Source: Amphibalanus amphitrite (Eukaryota > Arthropoda > Thecostraca > Balanomorpha > Balanidae). Taken from it: a stretch of 64,000 bases of DNA. Shown here piece after piece: positions 33,644-47,445 of the stretch. The stretch is from the NCBI RefSeq assembly GCF_019059575.1, contig NW_024881784.1, positions 649,880-713,879 on the forward strand. Direction: 5' to 3'. The notes under the pieces are model-generated. The model worked only from the letters and a program-made list of their open reading frames with translations. It did not search any database and had not been told where the DNA came from. Both the position numbers and the translations under genes were made by a program. Positions within the stretch are counted from its first letter, which is position 1. Each line of letters begins with the position of its first letter.

Positions 33644-36600
33644 GTGACCGTCTTAAGTTCTTTGTCCGTCCGTCCGTCCATCCGTCTGTCACCGCTTCCT
33701 CTGCCGGTACCGGTGACACCGGACGAGGGCGGCTGTCGTGCTGCGGTCGCGCCGGCCGACCGTGGGAGCCAACCGTCCGTCCGTCGGTCGGTCGGTCGGT
33801 CCGGGTGGTCGCTGCGGTGCCCAGAGGTCGGCCGGCCGGCCGGCGGCGGTCAGGGGTCGGGCCGACGCCGCGCTCCCCGGTCCGTCTCTGTTTGTCCTCG
33901 GACGCGACACTGCTCATTATCAGTTCACTCGGGGCCTGGCAGCGCCGTCCGGCGGCCGCCGTGTCGCCCGTTTGAAAAACAGCCGGCGGCGGCGGCGGTG
34001 TGCCGAGCGTCAGAGTGGGGGCCGTCCGTCCGCGGCGGCTGATTAATCGGCGGGGCACTAATGACTGGTCTGTCACGGCAGGACGGCGCAGCGGAGAGGA
34101 CGGTGCGGTGGACAGCAGGTGCGGGAGACAAAGCAGTACGGAGGACAGGACAGTATGGCGGACACAGGACAGGACAGTACGGTGCGTTAGACAGGACGGC
34201 GGGCGCAGCTGTATGTACGGAGCAGTGGACACAGGACACTGGACAGGACAGCAGTTAGCACAGCGGACGAGGCCGCGGTACACGAAAGAGGGTGGTCGAG
34301 TGGAGAAGATTCAACCGGCTGGGTGCCGTGGGAGCCAGTAAAGATGGAAATGGCTTCAGCGGCGTGGGACGGAAATAATGGGAAATAATGGGTTCGGCTG
34401 GGTCAAATGGATCGGAATGAGCCGACGAACACAGAAGATCAAAGGAGGCAAACCCGGATAAAGCCGCCTACATGTCCGTTCTGAAAACCCGTAGAACAAT
34501 TAGCATTGTACGAGCTTACAACAGATAATCATTGGACTCGTTTCAGCCCAATCTGTAGCGAAGAATTTACAAACAGTGTTCGATAGACCAGCCAACATGT
34601 TGAGCTGCGTGAGTGCCCGCGTGTGACTGCTTTCGTCTGCCGAGGGTGGAGGGCTGTTACTCGCCCGCTGCTGGGGATACGGTGACGCCTCCACTCAGGC
34701 GTGCTGCTGTCTTCTCTTTCACTCGGGAAGCGCAAACAGATAGTGTGGAGAAAGCCACCTCAGCTATCAGATAGCCGTCTGAGCCACTCTGGAACCGCCC
34801 TTCACCGCCTCACACCGCCCTCAGCCACCGCCCGGCTTCCAAACTCGGTGCGGCCCGGCCTCCGAAGACATCAATACGTCCAAACGGACCCATCCAGGGC
34901 GGCCTCGGAGTCGCCCGCACCGCCCCGGTTGCAAATTCCCAATAGTGCTACACGCTACGCACAGCCCGGGCGGGTGACGTCAGGGTGTCGTCACTCGCGT
35001 ACGGGGCATGCGCATGGGGGCCCGCTCGGCTCTGGAGACGCCGGCGGCAGGCGGCTCAGATCTGCACGGCCGATGGGAGGGGGTTCCGAGATGTGCACGG
35101 CCGATGGGAGGGCTCGAAGACCACTGCTCTGATGCTTTAGTCAACTACACTGCGAACGATTTATCGGGTTTATCCGACGCAAGGGAAGTTGCGGCGAAAG
35201 AACCTGAGGTTGTTGCGTCATGCAGCATTATGGTAATCGAAATGTACTCTGCTCGTGCGGTGCGAGTTGGAGTGTTGGCTCGGTGGTAGGGCAAGCTGTG
35301 CACGGCTGGTGGCAGGTTTTGAGGACCAACATTCCACCAAGGCTCAAGTAAGCGTATCCGTCGTGAATGATTTACGCACCAGATGTTTGACAAAGCAAAT
35401 GACCTCAAACAAGTGACACCGAAAAGCGAGATGCTATACGTTATTGCAACGTAGGTGAACGAGATGCACTCGCATCAATTACGAGTTTGACGGCAGCTGT
35501 AGCTGATCCGTTTATACCAAGGCTATAGAACGTTTATACATAGTGTTCGGCGGTGTCCCTGGGTTTAGGTAAGTTGAGGTAGAAGAACAGCAAATTTCCA
35601 GCCAGTTTCTCAACTCTTCTCGGGTTTTGACGTTACATCTCAAAGCCAAATCTTTGCAGTTCACGTGGATGTTCAAAATGCCTGAAGATTCATTTTTTTT
35701 CCGAAAAAAAGATCCTTTTCCATCGAACACCACAGGTGCAGAAACAACACTACCCACAAATCCAACACGAATTACAGTCTAACAGGTCTAACAACATCAC
35801 GGTCAAATTCAACACCCAGCGCACCGACTCGCTCTATCGTCTGAAGGAAGATAGGCCCCTCTTGCACGAAGACACAAGTCAAAATCGTTTTCAACTTTCA
35901 AGTGATTCTAAATGGTCCGCACTCCGCACTCCGCAGACCATCAATATCGAATATGAATCTCAATCTAAATACGTTACCAAGATTATAGACATATACGTCC
36001 AAGAAGACTGCGAATTCGGGATGAGTCTCCGTGCAAGAGGGGCCTATCTTCATACAGACGATGGATTGAGTCAGCGCAGCGCACCCAACAAACGCCAGCA
36101 ATAGCCCCCTCGAATTCGCGCCTTAGGTCCGCGCTTGGATAATTAACAAGGTAATTATCCATGGTCCGCGTGTGGTTCGTGCATAGACTCGTATATTGTC
36201 CTCGTAAGTTTCCTTAACCTGTATCTGGACTAGCGAATAGACCCCACCTCGTCTAACAATTTCTTGGCTGATAGATGTGACGTCATATAGCCCGCACGCC
36301 AATGAGCGTGGCGTCAGGCTATGACGTCATCTCCCGCGACAACCAGCCACTCAGCGCTGGAGGTGCGTAGCGTGTAGCATTATTGGGAATTTGCGCCCCG
36401 GTTGCCGCGCCGGTCTGCCCTCCCGACCTGCGTCCATCCCTACCCGTCCGGACTGGGACCGGGCCGGCTCCACCCCCTGTCCAGCCCCGGGCCGCTCGGG
36501 GCCGGGCGTCGCGCCGACCGGCCGCTCATGACTATGCATCAGCAGACGATGCGTGTGGCCGGGAAGCGTCGCCCGCGGAGCGCGTGCGGCCCGGCGCCGC

Positions 36601-37773
36601 GCAGCTGGCGGCCGTTCACAGCCGGCCCGCCCGCCGTGACCCCGGTCGGGTCAGCGTTGGGAAACCGAGCCGTCACGAGCGGCGCCAATTGTCGCCGTGG
36701 CCCGGTGAAAGGTCGCGGTGTGGCGGGCCGGGTGAGGCGCGGGTCACACCGTGCGACACAACGCCGGCGACCGCGTGACGCCGCTCGGAGTGTACTGTCG
36801 GCGGACCCCACGCGGGGTGATCTGTCGGCCGGCAGTGTCCGCGATGTGGTGACCGGCTCACCTCCGCGGCATGTGGGCAGGGGAGGCGCGCTGCAGCCTC
36901 CACCCGAGCGACACGGCGTCCTCGGTCGTGCCAACAGCCTGATGAATATTGAACAGCCATGTGAGCACCTCGCAGTCGTGTTCTTGTCGCGCGCTCACCA
37001 GCGGGTGTCAGTGAGGCAGGCCGATCCCCGCTCGGCGGTACACTGACACACACATACACACGTGTCGTGCATCTGCAGTCGGCAGAGGCGGCCCACTTGG
37101 CGCCGTCCGCTGCGCGCGGCCGTGTCCGGGCGCCGGCCGGTCACCGGGCAGCCGACAGCCCGGCTCGCACAATGGCACGTCGACGGCGGCGACCGGCGCT
37201 GCAGTCATTTGTCTCCGTCCGGCCACCGACGTCGGCGCGCGGGACGACGGCCAACGCCGGCCAGAGTGCACTCGGCCGGCATTGTATGCTGATGGGGGAC
37301 GGACAACGGCGTCAGCGGCACATTCCCGCGCCCGCCGCGGCCCGCAAGGCAGCGGTGACTGCACGAACTCGGTGACACCGGCAGGCAGGATGGCAGGTAG
37401 TGAGCGGGGATAGTCGCAGTGGTGGGGAGAACGGCATAGAGATCTTCCTAAAATGATAGACAAAAATCGGTTAACTGCGAGAGAAACAATCGGCACCTAA
37501 ACCGTACCACAGATAGTGTTCTCAAATTATGAACGGAAACAAAGAAATGGCGGGGTCTTCTATGAAGTGTATGGATAGAACCAGGTAATATATACAGCAG
37601 TAGGTCAGTAACAGCCTTGGAGGCCGTATTGGGGAAACAGTCGCGGCAGCTGCTGAAGGGCAGACTGAGAACAAACCCCGCCCCAACTTCTCGGACAAAG
37701 GCGCGGACAAGTGCTATTACCGAGGGGTTCGCGCAAAGAATGGGGAGCGGCCAAAACCTGACAGGGCCAAAGA
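33644..37773. other. Non-coding with simple repeats, no gene recognised
   Basis: Holds ccgt runs at 33662-33685 and 33775-33800, and a loose GGACAG-rich stretch at 34080-34255 (acaggacagtacggt and similar). GC-rich open frames at 33.6-34.3 and 36.4-37.5 kb show no protein-like sequence. Nothing else recognised. Confidence 0.55.
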
Positions 37774-40700
37774 CAGTTGGTGACATACCAGGGAAATAAG
37801 CTAAAATTAGAGTGCTCTATTTATTGCTCCTGCCCCATGTTGAAGAGATACCCCTAAAAGCGTGATCTTTTATCGGCCCTTACGCAGCAAGGCAGTACTT
37901 CTCAGGCCGGTGGATGGTATCAATAGAAAGAGAATGCGTCAAAGATTAACATGAATTAATTAAAATAACATCAAAATGTTAATTAAGCGTGGAAATTAGT
38001 CCCAAACTTAAGCTAATTATTGCTCCTACCTCGGCGACGGCGCTCCCCGCAGTCAGCGGAGAAGCTAAAATAAAAGCCACCATCCTCCTCCGTAAGTCAA
38101 TTTTAGAGCGGCCGAGTGGGCCGATGCGGGGCCACCAAACTGAGGTGAGACGTGGCTAGCAATTGCGAACTGCCATAGAAATCAATATCTTAAGACGTAC
38201 AATATGGGATGATTACTCTGAAGCAGGAGTGAAAGCATGAGTAGCTAGCAAGAAACGAAATGCATAGATTGGTTGAATTATGTACAATAGGCACAGCTCA
38301 GATGAAGCCATTTCTTTGATGTTGACATTTGACATAACCCTTTCTCTCCTCACCTACGACCTAAGTACGTTGGCAGTTACCGGCATAGTTTTTTTTTAGC
38401 ACGAGTGTAATTCGCCATCGGACCGCAATGCATGTTGCTAGGCTGCTGCAATTACAACGAACATACGAATACTGCCTTCATTTGTAGACGTTTGTTTTTT
38501 AGGCGGTCTTTGACGTACAAGGGGGCATACCTGTCGACAACTTGAGTTTCTCCGAATTTCAAAAACTCCCAGAATTCCAATTCCTTATGCACTGTTGTAG
38601 GTACAGCTATGTTCACAAGTTTTCGTTTCCTCCTGCTCTAAAAAGGATGATATTTGTCGATTTCGTGCGTCGCTGATAGAAGGGTGCGTTTAATAATTAG
38701 GCCCAACGCTTTCTGCATCCGCGAGTACCTTGAAAAGGGAACAACAGTTTCCATTTATTACACTATGGGACAAGTGACAAAATGACCACCGCAACACGCA
38801 TGAAACGGAGCTCATATTCCTAAAAATGTCTACAATCACTTCTTTTCTGACACTATTAGCAAATACCATCTCAAGTTAGGTGGTTGACAGACAGTCAATG
38901 GAGATCTGGGGAGACTGAGTGATGCCAATTCACCACTTAACTGATAATGAGGGCCGAGGGAAGAGAAACATGCAACATGCACAACTGACAACTTGACAAG
39001 TGACAAAACACTACCACTATTGCGCATTGCACAACAAATTACAGCAGCCAGCCCAAAAATGCTTTTGGTGGCTAATTGCAAAACAAGTCACTAATAAATG
39101 TCTTAGTTGCAGCTGAACACTGCACAATGATCACACTGTTCACACATTGAGTGAGATGCCACAGGTGGTTTGAATCACACTTTGGTACAACTGCAAATCT
39201 GAAGTGTTGTCATGAGGTTCATGCCTCCATGATCACAGCACTTTGGTTGTGGTTGGCATAACACTTGTAGTCTGCAGAGTTCCACATGAACTGCAGACAC
39301 CTCATCTGGTGGTCTTCATGTTGCTCAACTTCTTCAGGAGGCAAATGTCGACCACCCAGCGGAAGCATGGTCCTGCAGAAAAGAAAGGTAATGCATAAGG
39401 TACAAACATTATCTGCTGAAACAGCCCCTTCTGTTTGCTGTTATTAAACTTTTAACATAACATAACAACATGTATTCCATGTATATTACATTTGTTGAAG
39501 TAAAATACTGCCCGCTATTTCAAAACCAGAATATGAAATTATATTGTGGCATAATTCACATGCTCAGCTATCAGTATAATTAATTTAAAATTTGGCATAT
39601 TCTATATAACACATTCATAGAATGTTCTACTTCACGTCACAAGGACTCACAATCTTTCTGTTGGGTGTTTGATTGACGCATTAACTAGGTTTGTCTTAGG
39701 TTTTATTATTGCAAAAAATTCATATTGCATTATTGTATCAAAATACTGCCAGCAATAACAAAACAAGAACATGAAATGTCAATGAGCAAGCCGCCTTTCC
39801 TAAAAATGGATTACTTTGAAAAGAATTTTAGTTTCTTTTAAGGAAAAGGAGAAATGATTATCAGGTTATTATCAAAAACCACTCAACCAGCAAGTGGCTG
39901 GGTGGTTTCACAGCAAACATCAAGCCAAAACATATGCTTACATTTATCTAACAATTGAGTCATTTGACTACACAAGGATATGTGAGCAAAATAAGAATCC
40001 AATCATCCAATGTTGACTTCCTTGCAAAGTTTATGCCTTATTTTATGAAAATGTGTCACTAGAATATGATACTTATCATCGAATATTATTTAATTTACGA
40101 TTTATTTCGATCGGAACGCACATGGGGTCCCGCGCCATTTTCGTCGACGATAAATATGATCGTGTTTCATGAAGAGATAAGGGGTTTCAATGGTCTTTCA
40201 AAGCAATAATTTGATGCAAAAATTTGTAGGAAATAATATAAAGCTGGTTCAAATGGCCATCAACCATTTAAAACACCGAAAATACTCACAACTCCGTCCC
40301 GACGACCACGCAGCACCGCGCACGCCACACTACTGGCACAATGCCAAAACTGCCGTCACAGCAGAAATGTTTTTTTTTTCTCGATTGCAATTGTGGAATT
40401 ATTTATTAAACAGAAGATTATCTTTCCGAAAAACCGACTGATTTCATACACAGATGCATGGAAAATAAAAAAAATCCCGGTAAGTTTATTTGTATCGTTT
40501 TGTCGATTTTGACATGCTCCTAGTTTGCAGCCATATTTCGATATGTTCTACAGGGAGTTCAGAATTATTTCAGGACCAATCTTTTCCTCATTCATTTTCC
40601 CGTCGATCATGAAATTTTTAGAGCGGAACAATTAGTTTCCAGGCGGTCCGAGCGGTTTTCGTGAGAAGGGTGCAAAAATCGGCGTCATTTTTAGAGCCTC

Positions 40701-40802
40701 GACACCAGCTCAACACAGGACCCTATGGGAGACGGTGAAGTAGCGGGAGCAATAAATAGAGCGCTCTAATTTTAGCTTATTTCCCTGGTGTGTCACCGAC
40801 TG
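37774..40802. mobile_element. 3.0-kb inverted-repeat DNA element with 4-bp AAGA duplication
   Basis: The termini are long inverted repeats of about 60 bases starting CAGTTGGTGACATACC at the left and CAGTCGGTGACACACC at the right (complement). Each continues AGGGAAATAAGCTAAAAT and then an attagagygctctatttattgctcc-type stretch. The element is flanked by aaga at 37770-37773 and 40803-40806. The interior is AT-rich with no transposase-like ORF. A partial TIR copy (taagctaattattgctcc) lies near 38010. A 4-base duplication suits Chapaev or Sola type elements; the superfamily is not resolved. Confidence 0.75.
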
Positions 40803-40806
40803 AAGA

Positions 40807-43800
40807 CGGAAAGCTGGTCGTCCGTGGGACGAACGATGGTGTCCGCGGAGATTTGGTAGCACCGCCATTTGTCACCTCAGCGCGCTGAGGTCACCTGTGT
40901 GGCTGACGTCACTGGCCGGCTGGCGACAAGTGGACGCGCTTTACAGGCGATGGAGGCAGGCGGTTAGCACCGGGGTGGCCTGCGACGTCATGGTGGGGAC
41001 TGGGGTGGTGGTTGAATGGGAAGGGACAGGGGTGAAAATGATACGGACGCGCCGGTGCAGTATTTGGTGTTAGCGTAATGCCCTCCACTGCAGTTTCTCA
41101 GTGGTAGTTTTTTGGTCAGCATAGCAGTCTCCTCGTACTCGCCGCGCGCTCAGTCCGCCTCGGGATACTGTTGTAGTCACTGATGCAGTCTCCGCCGCGC
41201 CCGAGCCATGTTGGTGCTAGCGCTCTGTTACAATGCAGTCTCCAGCGTGCGGGTTGCGCCGCCTCGGCATTTTTACTTTGATATGACTCCTTTATGAGGG
41301 TCAGCCATGCCTCTCAGAGAGAAAACTCAACATTCTATTGATCTATGCGTAGAAATGAATGCCTCCCAAGTCATTCCTTTGGATGTTTATGCTCTTGAAT
41401 TTGCCTCTTCATCTAGAGCACGAAAGACCAATCAATCGTAGTTGAACTGTTCCAACAAACCGTTTTATTGAACTACAAAAAGTCAACGATGAACTTCTTC
41501 CGACAACTCAGTCATGACTATCTCAAGCGATGGTTGAAGCAAAAACGCGGCCATTAATTTGAATAAGTAGCACAGCAGTTCCTTTGTCGTAAAGACATCG
41601 ACGCTGCCACAGTTTTGCCGCGGGCGGTTCGACGTGACCGCGCGCTAAATAACGCTACCGACCCCGGGCTGACAGGGGTCAACTGGCAATTACATCTCCG
41701 CGCGTGCAATTAGGGCATCCGCCGGCGGAGTGGCGCGCCATAATTAGCCGCGCGGCCGTGTCGGCGGTAATTTCACCCGCTCAGAGGCACCGCCGACATT
41801 CCAGTGGCCTGTGTGACGTCCGCGGCCACCGCGGCCAGCCCTCCGCGGCCACTGTGGGCTCTGCACCAGCGCCAACCGTCTGCGGCTCCTGCGGCCTCTG
41901 CACTAGCCGTCTGCAGCCTCTGTGGCTGCCGCAACGAAGGTTCGCGGCCACTGCGGCCACCGCATCGAATGTCCGTGGTCAGTAAGTCCCAGGCCATCCT
42001 ACGCCACGACCTCCCAAATCCTCAGCGGTCCATGCAATCCCAGCGGTGCGCCTCCATCCCGTACGGACCTCTCCTGCCGAAACAGCTCCGCGGGACTCTA
42101 GAAATTGGCGTCGGAGGCAATTCTCCGAGTCTCCACGGCGTCCTAGAAGCTCCCCGAGGCTCCATTGGCGCTCGATGAGCCGAGGCTCCAATGGCGTCCG
42201 ACGCGGCCAGTAACGATGAGGAAGCGGCGGGTCTCGGCATACCATCCGTAGTGCACCACTCAGCGGCGCGGCGGCGCGGCCATTTATTGGTGGTGGAGTG
42301 GGCCGCCACCACCCGGCCAGGAATCCGCCGCCGCCGTATTGAAGCGGGCCGCCGCTGCCGACCGGGCCGGCGCGCCGGGGCGCGGCTTTGTGGCCGCGCT
42401 CACGCCTCGGCAGGCCGCCTTACAGCGTCCGATACATCGGGTCGAGGAATTTCACGCCCTATCATTCCCACTCGGGCTCGGGCGGCCGCTGATTCACGGC
42501 CCCGTGTCAGCGGGCGCCGACAGAGGGCGTTTTTGCCGGCGTCGGCCGCGCGACTGGCGCGTCGATGGTGAATGGTCGCCAATGCAGCGGAGAAATGGCG
42601 GCGGTAGCAGCGGTCCCGACGGCGCCGGTATCGGCCCTGGGCCGCCTCTCAGCCGGCGCGGCGGCCGGCCCGAGGTGTCGGTGTCGGGTCACACCGCCGG
42701 CGCGTCTCCCCGGCCAACAATGGCCGATCACCAATCGACGCGCGTCGCGTCGCGTCGTTTTTGTGCCGTCGGCGCGGCGCCGGAGCCCGGCGGCGGGCCA
42801 TTACAGGGGTGGGCCGCGCTGCCTTGGCCGTCATTTCGGCCCCATTATACAACTGCCATGCCGACTGGTGCCACTTTTTCCCGCCGTTTTTACGTGGCTC
42901 GGACAATGGCAGATAACGCCATAAAAGGGAATGACTGTCCGGTCGTAAAGGTTTGGCTGATTGTGTCGGAAATCGGATCGGTCGCGCGAGTTCTCGGGAG
43001 GGGGATGGGGTAACAATCGCAGATAGCACTACGTCGCTCCATCCACGATGTGATAATGAGAGTCGACCTGTCTGAGGCGCCGCCGCCAGCCGAGCCGCGC
43101 GATACCGCACTGAAAGGCGCGCGATAACCCCGCACCAGCCGCGTGCAGCATCTCAGCGTCCATCGGTCCAGGAGATAACCCCGACAGGCCGATAGTCTGA
43201 TCAGCTGGCGCCCAGCGGACGAGATCAGACCGATCAGAGGCGCTCAGCGGCGCAGTCCCTCGGCACAATGGCAGACCGGAACACAGGCGCAGACCCGAGA
43301 CATAGGGCCGACTCTGACAGCACCATAACGAGCGAGGGGACGGTTTTCCTTCCAAGAAGCGCTGTCTTGGCGTGAGAGGAGACTCCAGGAATGTGTCGCT
43401 TTGTCGCTTTGTGTTGTGGTCTGGAAGCTGGCGGAGGACAGCGGGGTTTCGAGGTAGTTATACTTGGTCGTAAACGTTAACAGCAATAAACCGCGCCTCG
43501 AGAACAGGCGAGAGGACTGCCTGCCAGAGTTCCGATCTGACCGCGCCTGACCTTCGGCCGCCGAGCCGGATATATCGGTCCGGTCTAAGCCTCTACAATC
43601 ACCACTCACCAGTCCTTATCCACCCAATACTTCCCGTATACTAATCCCTGACTAAACCCAACAACTATTGCCACCATATCCAGGCCACTAGACGTCACGA
43701 CATCGTCTGGAAAACTCGGCACTTCCGTCCACAGGTGAGCGTGGTCTCGCCCATTCGTCTTGCCTAGGAACGAAGGCTGAGCTGCGCGCAGCCTTTTCTC

Positions 43801-44035
43801 GGTACCTGTCGGCGCGGCCGGGTCGGCCGAGCGGGCGCGGGTCGGCCGAGCGGGCGCGGGTCGGCCGGTGACCCCCGTCCGGGCGCCGGTCACCGATACC
43901 ATCTGCCGGTCGACCGAGAGCGCCGCCCATCCGGCCATCTACAGCTGACTAATTAAGATCTGTCATGCACCGTCCGAACGGACCGGCCGGCCCGACCCGC
44001 GCGCCGCACGCAACGGACCGGCGTCGGCGGCCCCG
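40807..44035. other. Non-coding, CpG-rich with TAATTA islands, no gene recognised
   Basis: AT-rich to about 41600, then GC-rich to 43950, with AT islands such as gcaattagggc and cataattagccg near 41705-41750. Open frames are compositional. No exon or repeat end identified. Confidence 0.55.
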
Positions 44036-44450
44036 GTCGGCGGAGAACCTCGCCCGGTCCGCGGAGACCCTCGCCCGGTCCGCGGAGAACCTCGCCCGGT
44101 CGGTGGAGACTGGAGACCCTCGCCCGACTGGCGGAGAACCTCACCCGGTCCGCGGAGACGGCCTCGCCCGGTCGGTGGAGACTGGAGACCCTCGCCCGGC
44201 CGGCGGAGAGCCTCGCCCGGTCCGCGGAGACCCTCGCCCGGTCCGCGGAGACCCTCGCCCGGTCCGCGGAGAATCTCGCCCGGTCGGTGGAGACTGGAGA
44301 CCCTCGCCCGGTCGGTGGAGACTGGAGACCCTCGCCCGGCCGGCGGAGAGCCTCGCCCGGTCCGCGGAGACCCTCGCCCGGTCCGCGGAGACCCTCGCCC
44401 GGCCGGCGGAGAGCCTCGCCCGGTCGGCGGAGAATTTCGCCCCGTCGCGA
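44036..44450. repeat. 21-bp minisatellite, about 20 copies
   Basis: Tandem units of gcggagaccctcgcccggtc with variants (agaacctcgcc, agagcctcgcc) and a longer unit containing ggtggagactggagacc. Because 21 is a multiple of three, several frames stay open on both strands (for example SADRARV repeats). These are not considered genes. Confidence 0.9.
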
Positions 44451-47104
44451 GAGTCTGGTCCTGTGGGCACGGACCAGCTTTTCTTGGGACACGATATTTG
44501 GCTTTCCTTGGTCAAAAGATAAACCAACTTTCAAATGGATGGATATGGTCTCTGTTTTTGAAACAGTCCTTTGAATTCAAATTTGTGAAAGCCACATATC
44601 GTTACACGTTATGTTCATAACCTTGTGAAATAAGAAATGGTGTGCTCCCAGTTCAAGGAGATGCAAAGAAGACGCTGGTATTTTCTTCCAAAACTAGTGA
44701 GGCTTCACGATCGGGATTAACAAACGCGGTTACCACTCACCAAGTAAAAAAGGTAACATGCATCCTATTGTGAATTGATGATGGGCGACTGTTTTTTACC
44801 TCAACGAACATTAACTCCAAAGCCATGCGCATTAGTCATGGACGGCTATCAAAGTAGTATTCATGGGATATTTGTCATAGGCTAACCACATTTATGTGAT
44901 TTATCATTATGCTCTCCGGTGTAATTTGGTACACCGGTATGCCTACGATGGTATGTCTCCCTACGATGCTACCTGGCCAGCTTATGCAGTCCTGCTGAAC
45001 CATCAGGGCCCTTGATAGCTCTCAGAACAGGGTCAACTCCTGCTGTGCCGGCCCCTGTTGGAGCGAAGGAGGGAGGGAGAGAGGGGAGGAGGGGGAGAGG
45101 GAGGGAGGGAGGGAGGGAGGGAGGGAAGGCGGCTGTTGACGGCTGCCGGCCGCCATCCCGACCCCGCGCTCCCTCGCACCGTTCGCGCTGACATCAAAAC
45201 AAGACATTAGCCGGCCGGTGGTGAACAGGTGCCCTGTCGGCCGGCCGGCCAAACAGCGGATCAGCCCGGCCCAGGGACGGCCCAGAGCGCCCGCGCAACA
45301 CGGATGATCCTATGGTCCTGAAAGTGACCGGGCAGATTTATCTCCGGATCCTCTGTCGCTCCAAGACTGCTGAACCGAAACGGTGGCAGAATTAGCGTCG
45401 AGTATATCCGCTGCGGATAGCTGTCAAACAGGGAACTGCACTTCAGCCAAAATGGGAATGGCTAGTTTTAAAATGTGTGGAAACCTGAAGCGGTAAGTTG
45501 ATATCATGTTTGTCCACTATCATAACAGGAAACTTACCCTCATAAAGATGCCTTCAACGATACAACTTGGCCCTTGATTCCTAATAATGACATAGTAGGC
45601 GAGAGCTTTATTACTTTTTTATTTTACAGGCCCACATAATTATTGGCAATGTGAAGGTCCTCGAGGGCTTACGAATACAACTACAGCTAAAACGTCTCAA
45701 CTAACCAGGGATATGTAAAAACATAGACCAAGGTAAGAATGGGCCCATCCTTTCTCGGTGTAATAAAATGAAATACCAGCTGAACGATGAAAATACCCAT
45801 CCAGAAAGGTCATCAAATCGTGCCTAGCACCTTCGATCAACCATAATATTATGGTTCCTAATATTATATTATGGTCGGCGGGCGTCCCGGGCGTCCCGGG
45901 ACGATCCTCGCCTGAGGCGGTGAGGGGAGACCGGGCGTCCCCTTCTGTCGCGTTGTGTCGCTACCAGTTTCAAGCCCGTCCAAGGGGTGCAGTGGGTGTG
46001 TTGAGTGTGTAGTGTCGTGCGTCTGCCGTCTCCTCTTCTGACAATGTAAGTTTCTGCCATGTTGTGTACTTAACTATAATCAGAAAATTGATCCGAATTA
46101 TTGCAACAAGCATTAACGGCTAAATATGTAGGTGATATGCACTAAAATATCTGAACTGAAATAGGATACTCACTGAATTAACCCATAGCCTCACTATTTC
46201 TATCCTTTTGCTAAGACTGGCTCGTCTTTACACATCTGGCCATAATGCCTGATTGTGATTATACGAATGGCATTTAATTTCAGCCTTCATGAAGTTCAGC
46301 CCAGCAATAATACGCGATACGAGACTCGACGGACGACATCCTCGCTCAAGATGTGTAGCTGGAGGCAAACGGATGTTGACGGCTTTATTTTATTATTTTT
46401 ATTTAAAATAAAAATAATATTTGCGATTATTTTCGCCGATATTTTTTGTTCGTGGTTACCAAAATACACTGAATGAATGAATGAATGAAACGGAACGGCG
46501 GCCGACGACGTGAGTGACTCAGTGACGTGGCGTGACGTCAGCTTGTGATGATATGATATGATGTGACTGTGACGTGTTGTGTGGATGACTTGAAAAGCTA
46601 TTGACTGTGATATAAATATTAAGAAATATTTTTTTTAGAAATATTTTTTTTTTTAAAGAAATATATACATTTTTAAAAGAAATATTTGTGTTCAGATAAT
46701 TTTTTGTGAATACTGACTTGGATGGTGACACTGAAACACCTATTTCGATCCACCAGGAACGGCAGTGGCGGCGGCACCACCAGCAGCGGCGGTGGCAACA
46801 GCAACTTATATGGCCTTGGCAGCAGCAACGGCAGGAACGTTGAACGTGACGCTAACGCTGGCAACGAGGGCGGCACCGTGTAACATGTCTCTCATCTCAT
46901 GTCAAGTGTCTGTCATCTGAATATTGAAGTGAATATACCTACGCTGAAATGAAACTTTCGTAACTATTAACTTATCGATGTACGAGGAGGGATGAAAAAC
47001 GAGCTGTTTTAAGCTGCAAAAGAACTTACAACCAATAGGTGGTATATGGAGTCCTCGCGTGGGACAGCCGATAATCTGCCATTTGCGACAAGCTGCGATT
47101 GATT
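44451..47104. other. Non-coding with simple repeats, no gene recognised
   Basis: Includes a gaggga/gggagg purine tract at 45060-45128, an inverted ccataatattatgg near 45841, repeated aagaaatattttt words at 46618-46690 and a possible LINE tail at 46465-46493. A Gly/Ser/Asn-rich open end at 46756-46882 on the plus strand is discussed in the findings. Confidence 0.55.
46465..46493 (+). repeat. Possible LINE/SINE 3' tail with TGAA repeats
   Basis: The sequence aatacactgaatgaatgaatgaatgaaa follows an AT-rich stretch containing ttgttcgtggtta. It resembles the 3' end of LINE B here (ttgttcgttgttcttg, then aatacaatgaactga twice). It may be the truncated tail of a related retroposon. Confidence 0.4.
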
Positions 47105-47445
47105 GCATATGGGCAGCCCGCCAGCCCATATGCTTACCAAATGGGGCAGCCCACGTGGTTACCACAGGGGCAGCCCATATAGTTACCACACGGGGCAGCC
47201 CATATGGTTACCACATGGGGCAGCCCATATAGTTACCACATGGGACAGCCCATATAGTTACCACATGGGGCAGCCCACATGGTTACCACATGGGGCAGCC
47301 CATATGGTTACCACATGGGGCAGCCCATATGGTTACCATGCAGAAACACCTTCCAAATATGTGTGGTGCCCATATGGGCAGCCCATGTGGGCACCATGTG
47401 AAATAGATGGGCATGCCCATATGGTTACCACATGGTTATGATATG
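47105..47445. repeat. 25-bp minisatellite
   Basis: About ten tandem units of ggggcagcccatatggttacca plus cat, with variants catatag, cacatgg and cacgtgg. Almost every unit contains a catatg or cacatgg core and ggttacc. The plus-strand open frame 47103-47441 is a by-product. Confidence 0.9.

Noticed and set aside
43953-44534. Long Arg/Ala-rich open frames on both strands as genes
   Set aside because: They are by-products of the 21-bp tandem repeat, whose length keeps frames open.
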